A stretch of DNA of 58,810 nucleotides. It comes from JABMQF01 sp964563755. GTDB taxonomy: Archaea; Nanobdellota; Nanobdellia; Woesearchaeales; UBA11576. The first letter of the stretch is position 1, and the number at the start of each line of letters is the position of its first letter. The DNA lies in assembly GCA_964563755.1 (NCBI GenBank), contig CAZLYC010000012.1, positions 1 to 58,810 of the forward strand, given 5' to 3'. The position numbers and the translations under genes were made by a program. Of this stretch, positions 22,537 to 30,145 are shown in pieces. The notes under the pieces are model-generated. The model saw only the letters and a program-made list of their open reading frames with translations. It searched no databases and was not told the origin of the DNA.

Positions 22537-23274
22537 ATGGCTAAAGAATCAATTGATGTTTTGATTGAAGGCGGTAAGGCAAGCGCTGCACCGCCGCTTG
22601 GACCTGCTTTGGGTCCTATGGGCGTCAACATAGGTAAAGTTGTCGCTGACATTAACAAGAAGACAGAAGGCTTCAAGGGCATGCAGGTGCCGGTGAAGGT
22701 CACTATCGATAAGTCGACTAAGGAGTACGAGATAACCGTCGGTACTCCTCCAGCTTCCGCTCTTATCAAGAAGGAGTCTGGCATCGAGAAGGGCGCTTCA
22801 AATCCGCTGACCGATAAGGTCGCTGACTTGAGGATTGAGCAGATAATAAAGATTGCTAAGATGAAGTTCGACGATCTCCTGGGAAAGAACCTCAAGGAGA
22901 AGGTGAAGGAAGTCATCGGGACATGCCAGTCCATGGGTGTCCTTGTCCAGGGCATGCCTGCGCATGACGCGATTGACGCTGTCAATGCTGGAAAGTTCGA
23001 CGCTCCTATCAAGGCAGAGAAGACAGAGCTCTCAGCTGCAGAGTTGAAAGTGCTCGACGAAGAGAGAAAGAAGCTCCAGGAAGAGCTCAAGGTAAGGCGC
23101 GAGGAGTTCTTGTCGAAGGCCAAGGCGATTATCGCAAGCTTGGTCGGCAAGACAAATTCAGAGATCAGGAAGAAGCTCGCAGAAGCAGAGATACCTGCCC
23201 TTATCATCAACGAAGTGGCTCCTCAGGAGAAGTCTGCTGAAGCTGCTGGCGGAGATAAAGGCGGAAAGAAGTAA
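22537..23274 (+). CDS. rpl11: 50S ribosomal protein L11 with long C-terminal extension
   Basis: 245 residues. Residues 1-160 are L11: IEGGKASAAPPLGPALGPMG is the conserved N-terminus, followed by VGTPPASALIKKESG and the RNA-binding domain ending near IGTCQSMGVLVQGMPAHDAI. It binds the GTPase-associated rRNA. Residues 160-245 form an extra charged helix and small tail (LDEERKKLQEELKVRREEFL) not part of ordinary L11. Genes for L1, L10 and L12, usual next in archaea, are absent here. Ribosome binding site AAGGTG. Confidence 0.93.
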   Translation: MAKESIDVLIEGGKASAAPPLGPALGPMGVNIGKVVADINKKTEGFKGMQVPVKVTIDKSTKEYEITVGTPPASALIKKESGIEKGASNPLTDKVADLRIEQIIKIAKMKFDDLLGKNLKEKVKEVIGTCQSMGVLVQGMPAHDAIDAVNAGKFDAPIKAEKTELSAAELKVLDEERKKLQEELKVRREEFLSKAKAIIASLVGKTNSEIRKKLAEAEIPALIINEVAPQEKSAEAAGGDKGGKK

Positions 23275-23423
23275 TATCTGCCAAATTCTTAATTTTTTTA
23301 TTTTATTTTCTTATTATTTGATTTCTCTCTGTTATTTATTGTATAAAATCAGTATGCTATTTCTCATTTCGCTAAAAATTCCAGTCGCATCCTTTTTATT
23401 CAATATTCAAAGCAGTTCTGTTC

Positions 23424-23675
23424 ATGCCAGACCTTAACGATAAGATTGAGATGTATTTTCCGAAGTACGACGTGAGCAATAAGGATACGGAAAGCCCTGA
23501 ATATTTTAGTGCTGCTGTCAATATAGCATTGTCAGAATACAAACTGCCTGTTTCAGACATAGCAAGAGAGTATCAGGTCGCAGACAGCACTGTCAGGAGA
23601 TGGGCGAATGGCGTCGCAGTACCTCATCCGCGTCTTAGGCAGGATATTCTTGAATGGATTGTTGCTAGAATCTGA
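23424..23675 (+). CDS. Small helix-turn-helix DNA-binding protein
   Basis: 83 residues. Residues 38-65 (KLPVSDIAREYQVADSTVRRWANGVAVPHP) are a Cro/XRE-like helix-turn-helix with the typical S-T-V-x-R-W recognition helix. The N-terminal third is acidic and may dimerise. It converges on, and ends one base before, the toxin-antitoxin pair on the other strand, and could belong functionally to it, though no coupling is visible. No clear ribosome binding site; probably leaderless from a TTTTTATT box near 23392-23399. Confidence 0.72.
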   Translation: MPDLNDKIEMYFPKYDVSNKDTESPEYFSAAVNIALSEYKLPVSDIAREYQVADSTVRRWANGVAVPHPRLRQDILEWIVARI

Positions 23676-23918
23676 TTATTGCTCGTCTTTGTGATAGATT
23701 TCCAATATGTAGGCTGTTTCTCCTTCTATGAGATAAGATAATCTGAATGGGGGGATATATAGCTCTCTTGTCCCTTTTCTTGAGAAGCGCATAGGCTTGC
23801 CGATTGATTTGTCTTCTTTTATCTTAGCCACTTGTTTTATTATTTTTTCTTTTGTGGCGCTGTCTTTTATCTTCTCAAATGATTTCCTGAACTCAGGGTC
23901 GAATATTACATCTACCAC
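23676..23918 (-). CDS. RelE/ParE-type toxin
   Basis: 80 residues from a GTG at 23918 that lies inside the end of the antitoxin gene (7-base overlap), the usual coupling in such pairs. VDVIFDPEFRKSFEKIKD, KPMRFSRKGTRELYIPPFRLSYLI and the ending ILEIYHKDEQ match the RelE/ParE fold; basic residues and a C-terminal His/Tyr are where RelE mRNA-cleaving toxins carry catalytic residues. Whether it cleaves mRNA or acts on gyrase cannot be decided from sequence. Confidence 0.83.
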   Translation of the reverse strand: MVDVIFDPEFRKSFEKIKDSATKEKIIKQVAKIKEDKSIGKPMRFSRKGTRELYIPPFRLSYLIEGETAYILEIYHKDEQ

Positions 23919-24178
23919 TTTTTCATCTCTTTTATGAATTTGTCGAAGTCCATCTTGACTCCTTTTCCTTCTTCTATTCTTTTCCATGCGTCATCAGTCC
24001 TTCTGGCGAATTCGAGGTCTTCAAGCAACTGCTTGTCAAGGGCTGTCGCTTTCTTGAGAACTATGTGCTCCTTATCGCGTATCACGATAAGTTTCTCTCC
24101 CTCTTTTATGTCTCCGCGCATATCAAGAGGCAGTACAATCTGTCCTTTTGAGCTCATTTTTGTTATTCCCACATCCAT
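23912..24178 (-). CDS. AbrB/MazE-family antitoxin
   Basis: 88 residues. The first 45 (ITKMSSKGQIVLPLDMRGDIKEGEKLIVI) form the swapped-hairpin AbrB DNA-binding domain; the rest (LLEDLEFARRTDDAWKRIEEG) is the flexible segment expected to wrap the toxin. It should neutralise the RelE-like protein and repress their shared promoter. A perfect palindrome between the TATA box and the start codon is the probable operator. Ribosome binding site GGTGA. Confidence 0.88.
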   Translation of the reverse strand: MDVGITKMSSKGQIVLPLDMRGDIKEGEKLIVIRDKEHIVLKKATALDKQLLEDLEFARRTDDAWKRIEEGKGVKMDFDKFIKEMKKW

Positions 24179-24187
24179 TTTATCACC

Positions 24188-24207
24188 AAGTAAGATTAAT
24201 CTTACTT
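24188..24207 (-). promoter_or_regulatory. 20-bp perfect palindrome, toxin-antitoxin operator
   Basis: AAGTAAGATTAATCTTACTT is identical on both strands. It lies between the TATA-like box at 24208-24216 and the antitoxin start at 24178, where a bound repressor would block transcription. Confidence 0.82.
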
Positions 24208-24247
24208 AGTATTTAACTCTTTCTGTTATGATTGATTTTGATTTTAG

Positions 24248-24335
24248 GCTTTAATAGCATTGCTGCATAATTTCCAGAAATCTTCCGGCGACAAGGCAAA
24301 GTTTCTGTCGGAGTGTTGCATTTATCTATTAAAGC
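24248..24335 (+). ncRNA. Candidate structured RNA enclosed by a 10-bp stem
   Basis: GCTTTAATAG (24248-24257) pairs perfectly with CTATTAAAGC (24326-24335). Inside lie smaller pairings such as CGACA/TGTCG (24290s and 24307-24311) and ATTT/AAAT. The symmetric TATA-like box at 24208-24216 would start a rightward transcript near 24243. The HAD gene downstream has its own leaderless promoter, so this would be a separate RNA. It shares no clear motif with the pair at 13573 and 54960. Function unknown. Confidence 0.42.
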
Positions 24336-24379
24336 AGGATGCCAACATTTATAATCATGAAAAGCAAAAAAATTGCATG

Positions 24380-25003
24380 GCAAACAACATCCGCGCAGTA
24401 GCTTTTGACCTCTATGGTACTCTAATCTATACTATCAATAATTCTGCGCCACAGCTTAGGCTGTTGAAAGACCTTAACCTCCCAGAGTCGGTAGAAAAGG
24501 AGGCTCGGCGCATATTCATGACAGAGAACTTCCCTGACATGCAGAGTTTTGTGTCGAGGATAAAGCCAGATGCATCAATCGACTTGAGAGGTTACGAACA
24601 GGACCTTAAGAAAGAGGTGGCGTCTACTGCTCTTTATCCTGAGACTATTTCTGTGCTCGAGAAGCTAAAGCAGGAAAACATGAAAATTTCTCTTGTTTCA
24701 AATGTCTCGACGCCTTACAAGCAGCCATTCTTCGATCTCGGGCTTGACAGGTATTTCGATAACGTAATATTCTCTTCAGATGTCGGTATGAAAAAACCTG
24801 ATGCTGAGATTTACATGCTACTCATGGATAAGGTAAGAGCAAAGCCTGACAAGATTCTGATGGTCGGCGACAGGCTTGACAAGGATTTTATCCCTCCTTT
24901 GCTTTTGGGGATGGACGCTTTGCTGATTGACAGGATGTCTGACATCAGTTATGGAAGGAAGATTCGTTCTCTCGAAGAAGTTCTTGATTACATCAGAATC
25001 TGA
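24380..25003 (+). CDS. HAD-superfamily hydrolase
   Basis: 207 residues. Motif I AFDLYGTL (the first Asp is the nucleophile; the second is replaced by Tyr, as in haloacid-dehalogenase-like members), motif II LVSNVS, motif III Lys in GMKKPDAEIY and motif IV MVGDRLDKDF. A cap domain fills residues 20-90. It probably removes phosphate from a small metabolite. TATA-like TTTATAAT 27 bases before the ATG indicates a leaderless start at 24380, although the frame extends upstream. Confidence 0.86.
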   Translation, partial: ANNIRAVAFDLYGTLIYTINNSAPQLRLLKDLNLPESVEKEARRIFMTENFPDMQSFVSRIKPDASIDLRGYEQDLKKEVASTALYPETISVLEKLKQENMKISLVSNVSTPYKQPFFDLGLDRYFDNVIFSSDVGMKKPDAEIYMLLMDKVRAKPDKILMVGDRLDKDFIPPLLLGMDALLIDRMSDISYGRKIRSLEEVLDYIRI

Positions 25004-25577
25004 TTTTTGGCAGGATAGAACCGACTCTTTCCTTGTACTTTACGTATTCTTTGCCGTATTTTTTTGTCAGGTACTTTTCTTCTACACGTATCATACGTCT
25101 GAATACGAAGTACATGAATATAGGTATCGTGAAGCCAAGCACAGCTCTTGTAAGTAGCACCAGTCCAGGGACTGTCAGAACAATCCACGAAGAGTATATC
25201 GGATTCCGCACAATCGCATAACAGTATCTTGTCTCTAGTTTTCCTGTGTTGAATCTGCCATGGAGTTGTATGGATGATAGTATCATATAGATTATACCTA
25301 GCACAAGGAGTGCGAGGCCTGTGAAGAATAATGCTCTGTTCTCATGTAGGAATAGCTCGACCAAAAAATAGTTTATCGCTGCGAGGATTATTGAATATGC
25401 GAGTGATATGACTGCGAACCTGGGTCCTATCCCCCAGCGGTCCATGTTCTTAGTTGATTTGTTGACTATGAATATTTTCTTGCCTGCGGTCTTTATTAAA
25501 ATTAGAAGCATTCCAAAGGCCGCTGCTGCTATGGCATAAGGCGTGAATCCGAGCTCATGATGCGCTTTCTTGTCCAT
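24993..25577 (-). CDS. Isoprenylcysteine carboxyl methyltransferase-like membrane protein
   Basis: 194 residues, four to five membrane helices. The C-terminal third carries the family signature: GKLETRYCYAIVRNPIYSSW, then RMIRVEEKYLTKKYGKEYVKYKERVG, where Arg/His-Asn-Pro and Glu-Glu groups bind S-adenosylmethionine. Archaeal members have unknown lipid or protein substrates. Its tail overlaps the convergent HAD gene by 11 bases. Confidence 0.85.
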   Translation of the reverse strand: MDKKAHHELGFTPYAIAAAAFGMLLILIKTAGKKIFIVNKSTKNMDRWGIGPRFAVISLAYSIILAAINYFLVELFLHENRALFFTGLALLVLGIIYMILSSIQLHGRFNTGKLETRYCYAIVRNPIYSSWIVLTVPGLVLLTRAVLGFTIPIFMYFVFRRMIRVEEKYLTKKYGKEYVKYKERVGSILPKIRF

Positions 25578-25679
25578 AAAACAGCTTTAAAACGTTTTAT
25601 TCTTTAGTCTTTGTAACTACTAACTAGTCGCTATAAAACCAAAACCTTTTTAAACATTCAAACAACTATTTTTCGCATA

Positions 25680-26426
25680 ATGAGCGTAAATCTGGCTGTT
25701 TTCGGGGATATACATGGCAAGCAGGACCTTATGTACAAGGTCGCGAAAGATTGGGAGAGATCTCACAATAGGAGTCTTGACGCGATTCTGCAGGTCGGTG
25801 ATTTCGAGACAGTAAGAGATGAGTCTGATCTTGCTTACCTTTCTGCGCCGAAGAAATACAAGAAGGTCGGTGACTTTGCTGATTATGCTTCTGGAGACAA
25901 GACTGCTCCTATACTGACTGTTTTCATAGGAGGGAATCATGAGGCGTGGAATGTCCTTGGAGAGAAGAACAATGGAGGATTTGTCGCCGAGAACATGTAT
26001 TATCTTGGAAGGGCAGGCACTATGGCGATAAAAGGAGTGAATATAGGCGGCGTGACAGGGATATATCATCCGAAGGTATTCAACACAGCTCTTGGCCAGG
26101 AGCCTGACCATGACTGGAAATATTATAGGTCAGATGCTTTTGATTCACTAAGAAAAACACGTCTCGATGTGCTTCTCGTCCACGATTGGATGACACCCGT
26201 CACAGGGCTTGACATAAGGCAGGTCAGGAACATACATGACAATCTTCTAATCGGCAAAAAGAATCCTATTTATGGACTGATGCAGGATACTGCTCCGAAA
26301 TATGTTTTCATGGGCCACATGCATGATGCGTATATGCACGCTTTATTTGAGGATTCAGAGATTTTCTGCCTTACAGAGCTTAATAAGCAGCTGGACAAAG
26401 ACTGTTTTAAGGTCGTTTCTTTTTAG
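25680..26426 (+). CDS. Metallophosphoesterase resembling RNA lariat debranching enzyme Dbr1
   Basis: 248 residues. All five phosphoesterase motifs are present: GDIHGK, QVGDFE, GGNHEA, HDWMTP and GHMH. Beyond these, the sequence follows Dbr1 specifically: GDFETVRDESDL, PKKYKKVGDFADYASGDK, APILTVFIGGNHEA, NNGGFVAENMYYLGRAG and GVNIGGVTGIY all have direct counterparts in the eukaryotic enzyme that cuts 2'-5' bonds of intron lariats. The first motif has Asp where many Dbr1 have Cys. The Dbr1 C-terminal domain is missing. TATA-like CTTTTTAAAC 26 bases upstream indicates a leaderless start. Substrate in an archaeon is unknown. Confidence 0.85.
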   Translation: MSVNLAVFGDIHGKQDLMYKVAKDWERSHNRSLDAILQVGDFETVRDESDLAYLSAPKKYKKVGDFADYASGDKTAPILTVFIGGNHEAWNVLGEKNNGGFVAENMYYLGRAGTMAIKGVNIGGVTGIYHPKVFNTALGQEPDHDWKYYRSDAFDSLRKTRLDVLLVHDWMTPVTGLDIRQVRNIHDNLLIGKKNPIYGLMQDTAPKYVFMGHMHDAYMHALFEDSEIFCLTELNKQLDKDCFKVVSF

Positions 26427-26475
26427 CAGATTCTGGAAAGCTACCTTTATAAACCCCTCTTGCTTCTGATATTGC

Positions 26476-27261
26476 ATGACAAACAAGCTTAAGGCAATCT
26501 ATCTGGCTAAGGAAATCCCTATATCCAAGATAAAAGGCAATCTGCCGTATCAGGAATTCTACGTGGGCAAAGAGACTGCTGTGTTCAAGCTGCAGAATGC
26601 TTTCCTCTATACATATTCTTTCGGCGCAATAGTTCTTGCAGACGCGAACAATGAGCAGGAGCTGGATGTAATACATCACCTGAAGAAGCTCGGGCTTAGC
26701 ATGAAAGAGAGGCGTTTCGTTGATGAGTACGAAGTTGTCTCTGACCCTAAGATACGTAAGTTCATAGTCACTGACACTAAGCTCCTTGTGAACAAGCTCG
26801 ATCCTAAGATGATAAAGGTCGCCGCTAAAGTTCTTGCGCAGTCTGTCGCGCTGGAAAGCTATGAGGATGAGTTCGATAAGATAAACAGGCAGTTCAATGT
26901 CCTGAATAAGGACCTTGAGAAGGACGGCAGGCTCAATCTTTCTGAAAAGGATATCCTGAAGCTGATGGCTAAGAACAATGGGGTCATAGAGGAAGTTGTC
27001 TCAGGCATCGGAGTTCTTGAGAAGCCAGAGTCTGCATGGGACAGTCACATGATAGATGTGCTTCACACATATCTTGTCGAAGAGTTTGAGCTCAAGGAGC
27101 GCTTCCAGGAGCTGCACTCACAGATGGATTTCGTGCAGGAGAACTATAAGATATTCCTTGAGAGTTTCCACAACAAGCACGCAGCGAGGCTCGAATGGAT
27201 AATAATAATACTGATAGTTGTCGAGATATTCCTTTTTATCTACGAATTATTCTATACATAA
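26476..27261 (+). CDS. RMD1/YagE-family protein (DUF155)
   Basis: 261 residues. The N-terminal strand-rich part (FLYTYSFGAIVLADANNEQEL) and a long helical region (residues 150-235) lead to one C-terminal membrane helix (IIIILIVVEIFLFIYELFY), the typical build of the RMD1/RMND1 family. Eukaryotic members act in mitochondrial translation and meiosis; archaeal function is unknown. CTTTATAAAC 26 bases before ATG indicates a leaderless transcript separate from the Dbr1-like gene 50 bases upstream. Confidence 0.83.
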   Translation: MTNKLKAIYLAKEIPISKIKGNLPYQEFYVGKETAVFKLQNAFLYTYSFGAIVLADANNEQELDVIHHLKKLGLSMKERRFVDEYEVVSDPKIRKFIVTDTKLLVNKLDPKMIKVAAKVLAQSVALESYEDEFDKINRQFNVLNKDLEKDGRLNLSEKDILKLMAKNNGVIEEVVSGIGVLEKPESAWDSHMIDVLHTYLVEEFELKERFQELHSQMDFVQENYKIFLESFHNKHAARLEWIIIILIVVEIFLFIYELFYT

Positions 27262-27298
27262 GAATATGTGAATATCGATTTCATCGGTTTTTACGAAG

Positions 27299-27409
27299 CT
27301 AGTAGTCGTATTTAGACTCTTTCTTGAAGTCTGCACCGCACTCTGTGCAGTATGCTGCATCAGGTTCGACTTCAGCCCCGCAGATGTGGCATTCTTTGAG
27401 CTCGGCCAT
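27299..27409 (-). CDS. 36-residue zinc-ribbon protein
   Basis: MAELKECHICGAEVEPDAAY begins a 36-residue protein with CHIC and CTEC, two Cys pairs about 11 residues apart, a complete minimal zinc ribbon. It has no room for any other domain and ends KKESKYDY. TTTAAATA at 27433-27440, 26 bases before the ATG, supports a real leaderless gene, and no ribosome binding site is present. Such micro-ribbons often bind RNA polymerase or the ribosome; a specific role is not known. Confidence 0.75.
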   Translation of the reverse strand: MAELKECHICGAEVEPDAAYCTECGADFKKESKYDY

Positions 27410-27530
27410 GTCGAAGGAGAATAAGATGCTTTTTTATTTAAACTTTATTGTGATTTAGCGCTATTGACTAGGCTAAGACGCCGGGCGCTGGAGGTTACTT
27501 TTTCTATTCAACTGCATCAGTCCCGTAAGT

Positions 27531-27845
27531 TCAACCGCGCTGTTTTGTCTTGAAGTCTGCAATGACCACGTCCCTGACTGCTCCTTCCAGAGAACGAGGT
27601 ACTAGAGAATCATCCATTGCGAGTAATTGCCCGTTTAAATGGAAGTATTTGATGCTGCCGAAATGCCTGTTGACATCGTTCATCCTCATGCTGACATAAA
27701 GGTCGTTCTTCCCTCCATCAACAGTGAACGATTCATCGACGCGTATGTCTTGGCTCAGACGCCTTATCTTTTCAGCTAAGGAAGAATAATCATCTCGGCA
27801 ATCTTTTAATTTCAAAGTTACTTCAGTTACATCATAGACAGGCAT
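27531..27845 (-). CDS. Hypothetical protein
   Basis: 104 residues, apparently alpha/beta, with no Cys-pair, signal peptide or membrane helix. MPVYDVTEVTLKLKDCRDDY starts the chain; a long helix follows and then strands (NDLYVSMRMNDVNRHFGSIK, YFHLNGQLLAMD). No family recognised. A TATA-like TATATAAG about 26 bases before ATG suggests a leaderless gene. Downstream, between this and the zinc ribbon, AGCGC/GCGCT (27457-27490) can pair but no gene is visible. Confidence 0.62.
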   Translation of the reverse strand: MPVYDVTEVTLKLKDCRDDYSSLAEKIRRLSQDIRVDESFTVDGGKNDLYVSMRMNDVNRHFGSIKYFHLNGQLLAMDDSLVPRSLEGAVRDVVIADFKTKQRG

Positions 27846-27898
27846 GTGTAGAGTGTAGTTGATATTCTTATATAGATTTAGGTATTCAATAATATGTG

Positions 27899-28732
27899 TT
27901 AAGAACCATCCCCTTCTTCCCTGTCCAGTCCCTGATACTTCTGGTATTTTATGCCGAGGGAATCTAGCATTGCGGTTATCCTCTGCTTTTCTGGGCCGAG
28001 TCCTTTCCAGTCGAGGATAATCATCTCGAACCGGTCACCGTTCTTATCGACTGCTTGTTTTATCATTTTTTCATCAAGCTCTGCGAGGTTGTATTTAGGG
28101 CAGATGTGCCCGACTGCATATTCTGTGTTTAGCATAAGCTTTGTCGCGACCTGGTTGTAATGGAGGCCTCCTATAACCAATACAGACTTGTGCTTGTTGG
28201 GCCTGTTGATTGCCATGTGATTCACCACTCCTGCTATTATCTCGCCGCAGTCTTCTCTTTTCCATTCAGCTTCGCTGCTGCCTATCTCTATGAAAAGGCA
28301 GGGCTTTTCGATGAATGGCCCGTGGTGCGTGCATTCCTGGACTATCGTGAACTCATCTCCCTGATAAGTGTTCTTTATCTTGTTAAGCGCGTCCTTCATC
28401 ACATTAGGGATGGCATTGCAGAGCTTCTTTTCTTTTCCTCCTGCCTCTGCCTTGCTCCAGTTTCCTGGTGCGTGGACTGAGAATGATTTTGTGCCGGCTT
28501 TTGACTGGTGTCTTGTGGCGAATATTATCCAGTCTCCCTCTACATCTTTGTCTACGCCTTCAGAATGTATTGTTTCATCATCAGTTGTGTAGAGCTTTAT
28601 GCCCTCTTTCGCAAGGACAGGGTGTCCGTGGAAACTCTCTGTTGTCTCGCTAAAGCCATGCATGCCTTTGAGGACGCTCTTTATGTTCATGCCTGCAAGG
28701 TCCTTTGTGGATACTATTATCGAAGGTTTCAT
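27899..28732 (-). CDS. dtdA: D-aminoacyl-tRNA deacylase (GEK1/Dtd2 type)
   Basis: 277 residues, family length. The hallmark CTHHGPF with following EIGSSEAEW, and the later IGGLHYNQVATKL, match archaeal DtdA. The enzyme frees tRNA from D-amino acids, a proofreading step. It faces away from the lipoprotein pair starting at 28798; the TATA-like AAATATATAAAA around 28751-28762 could serve both directions. Confidence 0.93.
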   Translation of the reverse strand: MKPSIIVSTKDLAGMNIKSVLKGMHGFSETTESFHGHPVLAKEGIKLYTTDDETIHSEGVDKDVEGDWIIFATRHQSKAGTKSFSVHAPGNWSKAEAGGKEKKLCNAIPNVMKDALNKIKNTYQGDEFTIVQECTHHGPFIEKPCLFIEIGSSEAEWKREDCGEIIAGVVNHMAINRPNKHKSVLVIGGLHYNQVATKLMLNTEYAVGHICPKYNLAELDEKMIKQAVDKNGDRFEMIILDWKGLGPEKQRITAMLDSLGIKYQKYQGLDREEGDGS

Positions 28733-28797
28733 AAGGTTTGGCCAAAACGTTTAAATATATAAAAATGTTCGGTTCTATAGAAAAGAGGTTTAGACAT

Positions 28798-29043
28798 ATG
28801 CAAAGGAAGTTTTTGCTATTATCAGTTCTTTTACTTTTCAGTATGCTTTTAGGCTGTGCTGAACAGGCAGGTAAAGCTATAGTCCCTTTTGAGAAAGGCA
28901 CTCCGCCAGTCAAGTATTTCTGTCTGGATGAAAAGACGCTCATAGCAGAATCTCTTGATGGCAGCAAGACTACAACAGATTGCATCCATGGCTGCAAGGA
29001 CAATACCTGCCAGCCAGTACCCGCATCATTTTCAATTAAATAA
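28798..29043 (+). CDS. Small lipoprotein
   Basis: 81 residues from MQRKFLLLSVLLLFSMLLGC; the lipobox MLLGC is at residue 20. The mature protein has four Cys (FCLDEK, DCIHGCKDNTC) at spacing typical of small disulfide-bonded archaeal surface modules. AGAGGTTTAG before the ATG at 28798 supports this start over an upstream in-frame codon at 28738. It is 17 bases before a larger lipoprotein with the related pattern, so both are probably one operon. Confidence 0.75.
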   Translation: MQRKFLLLSVLLLFSMLLGCAEQAGKAIVPFEKGTPPVKYFCLDEKTLIAESLDGSKTTTDCIHGCKDNTCQPVPASFSIK

Positions 29044-29060
29044 AAGAGGAGGTTTAGACA

Positions 29061-30101
29061 ATGAAGAATCGTGAAGTTGCTTTGTTTCTTTTCGCGACAC
29101 TTATGGTCGCGTTTATTTTCCTTGCTGCATGCAAGGAGCAGTCAGGTCAGGCTATGGGTTTTAAGAAGACCACTTTAAGTCCTATGCGGTCTTTTGCCAG
29201 GCCAGTTGCGCCTTCGCAGCCTTCTTTGCAGGGAGCATATGTCCCAGAATGCGCAAAGACGAATCCAGCTTCTGTCGCGTGCTGCGATGTTAAGCAGACG
29301 AATATGCTTTGGACAAAGACAGGTGAAGGCAAGTGGATCAGCAAGATTTGCTCTTCTGTTTGCAAGAGTAATGCGTGCGCTGCTCCGCCTCTCGCACCAG
29401 GATCATCTATTGGACAGGTCACACTAAAATGCGTGCCCAAGAATTTAAGCATCTGTGATGGCAACGTTGTTCTAAACAAGAAGGTTTATCCTAACTGCAC
29501 CGAGTCTGTTGTTGATACTTTGAATTGTTCTATTTCGCAGAAAATCTGCAAGGAGGGTGCTTGCATCTTTCCATCACTGACGAAACCGAGCATCCCTATT
29601 TTGCCGCCAACTTTAAGAGCACAATGTGCGCTGAAGAGTTTCAGCGTTTGCAATGACACTGTTGTTCTTTACAAGAAAGTATACTCTAATTGCACTGAGT
29701 CTGTTGTTGATACTTTGAATTGTTCTGTTTCGCAGAAGATCTGCAAGGAGGGTGCTTGCGTAGCTCCTGAACCTGCAACAGAACAACCAGACACGACGCC
29801 TCCTGCTCCGGTGACTGAAGTCGTGGGGAACAGCATAGCTTGTGATAAGACCATAAACTGGCACTGGAAAAATCCTGCAGACGCTGATTTTGATCATGTC
29901 GAAGTTTATCTGCATGATCCATCTGGTACGAATATAAGGTCGGATAATATACTTGCTCCGTCCTCTTATTGGCAGACAGCAGGGCTGGCAGATAATACAA
30001 TGTATTCTGTCAAAGTAGTATCAGTAGACAAGACAGGTAACAAGGGAGATACTGCTGCAGGCATGAACATGACCTGGTGCCCTAATGAGAATATATACTG
30101 A
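29061..30101 (+). CDS. Multidomain lipoprotein with duplicated Cys module and Fn3-like domain
   Basis: 346 residues. Lipobox FLAAC at residue 24. Residues 65-110 form a Cys-containing module (CAKTNPASVACC). Residues 127-173 and 192-238 are two copies of a module ending QKICKEGAC. Residues 245-340 are a fibronectin III-like domain (TPPAPVTEV, GDTAAGMNMTW). Likely lipid-anchored outside the cell for adhesion or wall interaction (inference). The ribosome binding site is GAGGAGG; it follows the small lipoprotein by 17 bases. Confidence 0.78.
   Translation: MKNREVALFLFATLMVAFIFLAACKEQSGQAMGFKKTTLSPMRSFARPVAPSQPSLQGAYVPECAKTNPASVACCDVKQTNMLWTKTGEGKWISKICSSVCKSNACAAPPLAPGSSIGQVTLKCVPKNLSICDGNVVLNKKVYPNCTESVVDTLNCSISQKICKEGACIFPSLTKPSIPILPPTLRAQCALKSFSVCNDTVVLYKKVYSNCTESVVDTLNCSVSQKICKEGACVAPEPATEQPDTTPPAPVTEVVGNSIACDKTINWHWKNPADADFDHVEVYLHDPSGTNIRSDNILAPSSYWQTAGLADNTMYSVKVVSVDKTGNKGDTAAGMNMTWCPNENIY
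29496..29564 (+). repeat. 69-bp direct repeat inside the lipoprotein gene, copy 1
   Basis: Matches 29691-29759 with three mismatches over 69 bases. It encodes the TESVVDTLNCS...KICKEGAC part of the Cys module. Near-identity at the DNA level points to a recent duplication or gene conversion. Confidence 0.9.
29691..29759 (+). repeat. 69-bp direct repeat inside the lipoprotein gene, copy 2
   Basis: Second copy, 195 bases downstream of copy 1 and in the same frame, with three base differences. Confidence 0.9.
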
Positions 30102-30145
30102 TTTTTTTTATTTTTTTTATTTTATTTTCAAAAAGGAGGTAACCG

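Noticed and set aside
27455..27500. tRNA-like 5' half (GCGCCCGGC...TAGCCTAGTC) on the minus strand
   Set aside because: No D-stem pairing, no T arm and no matching 3' half in the window.
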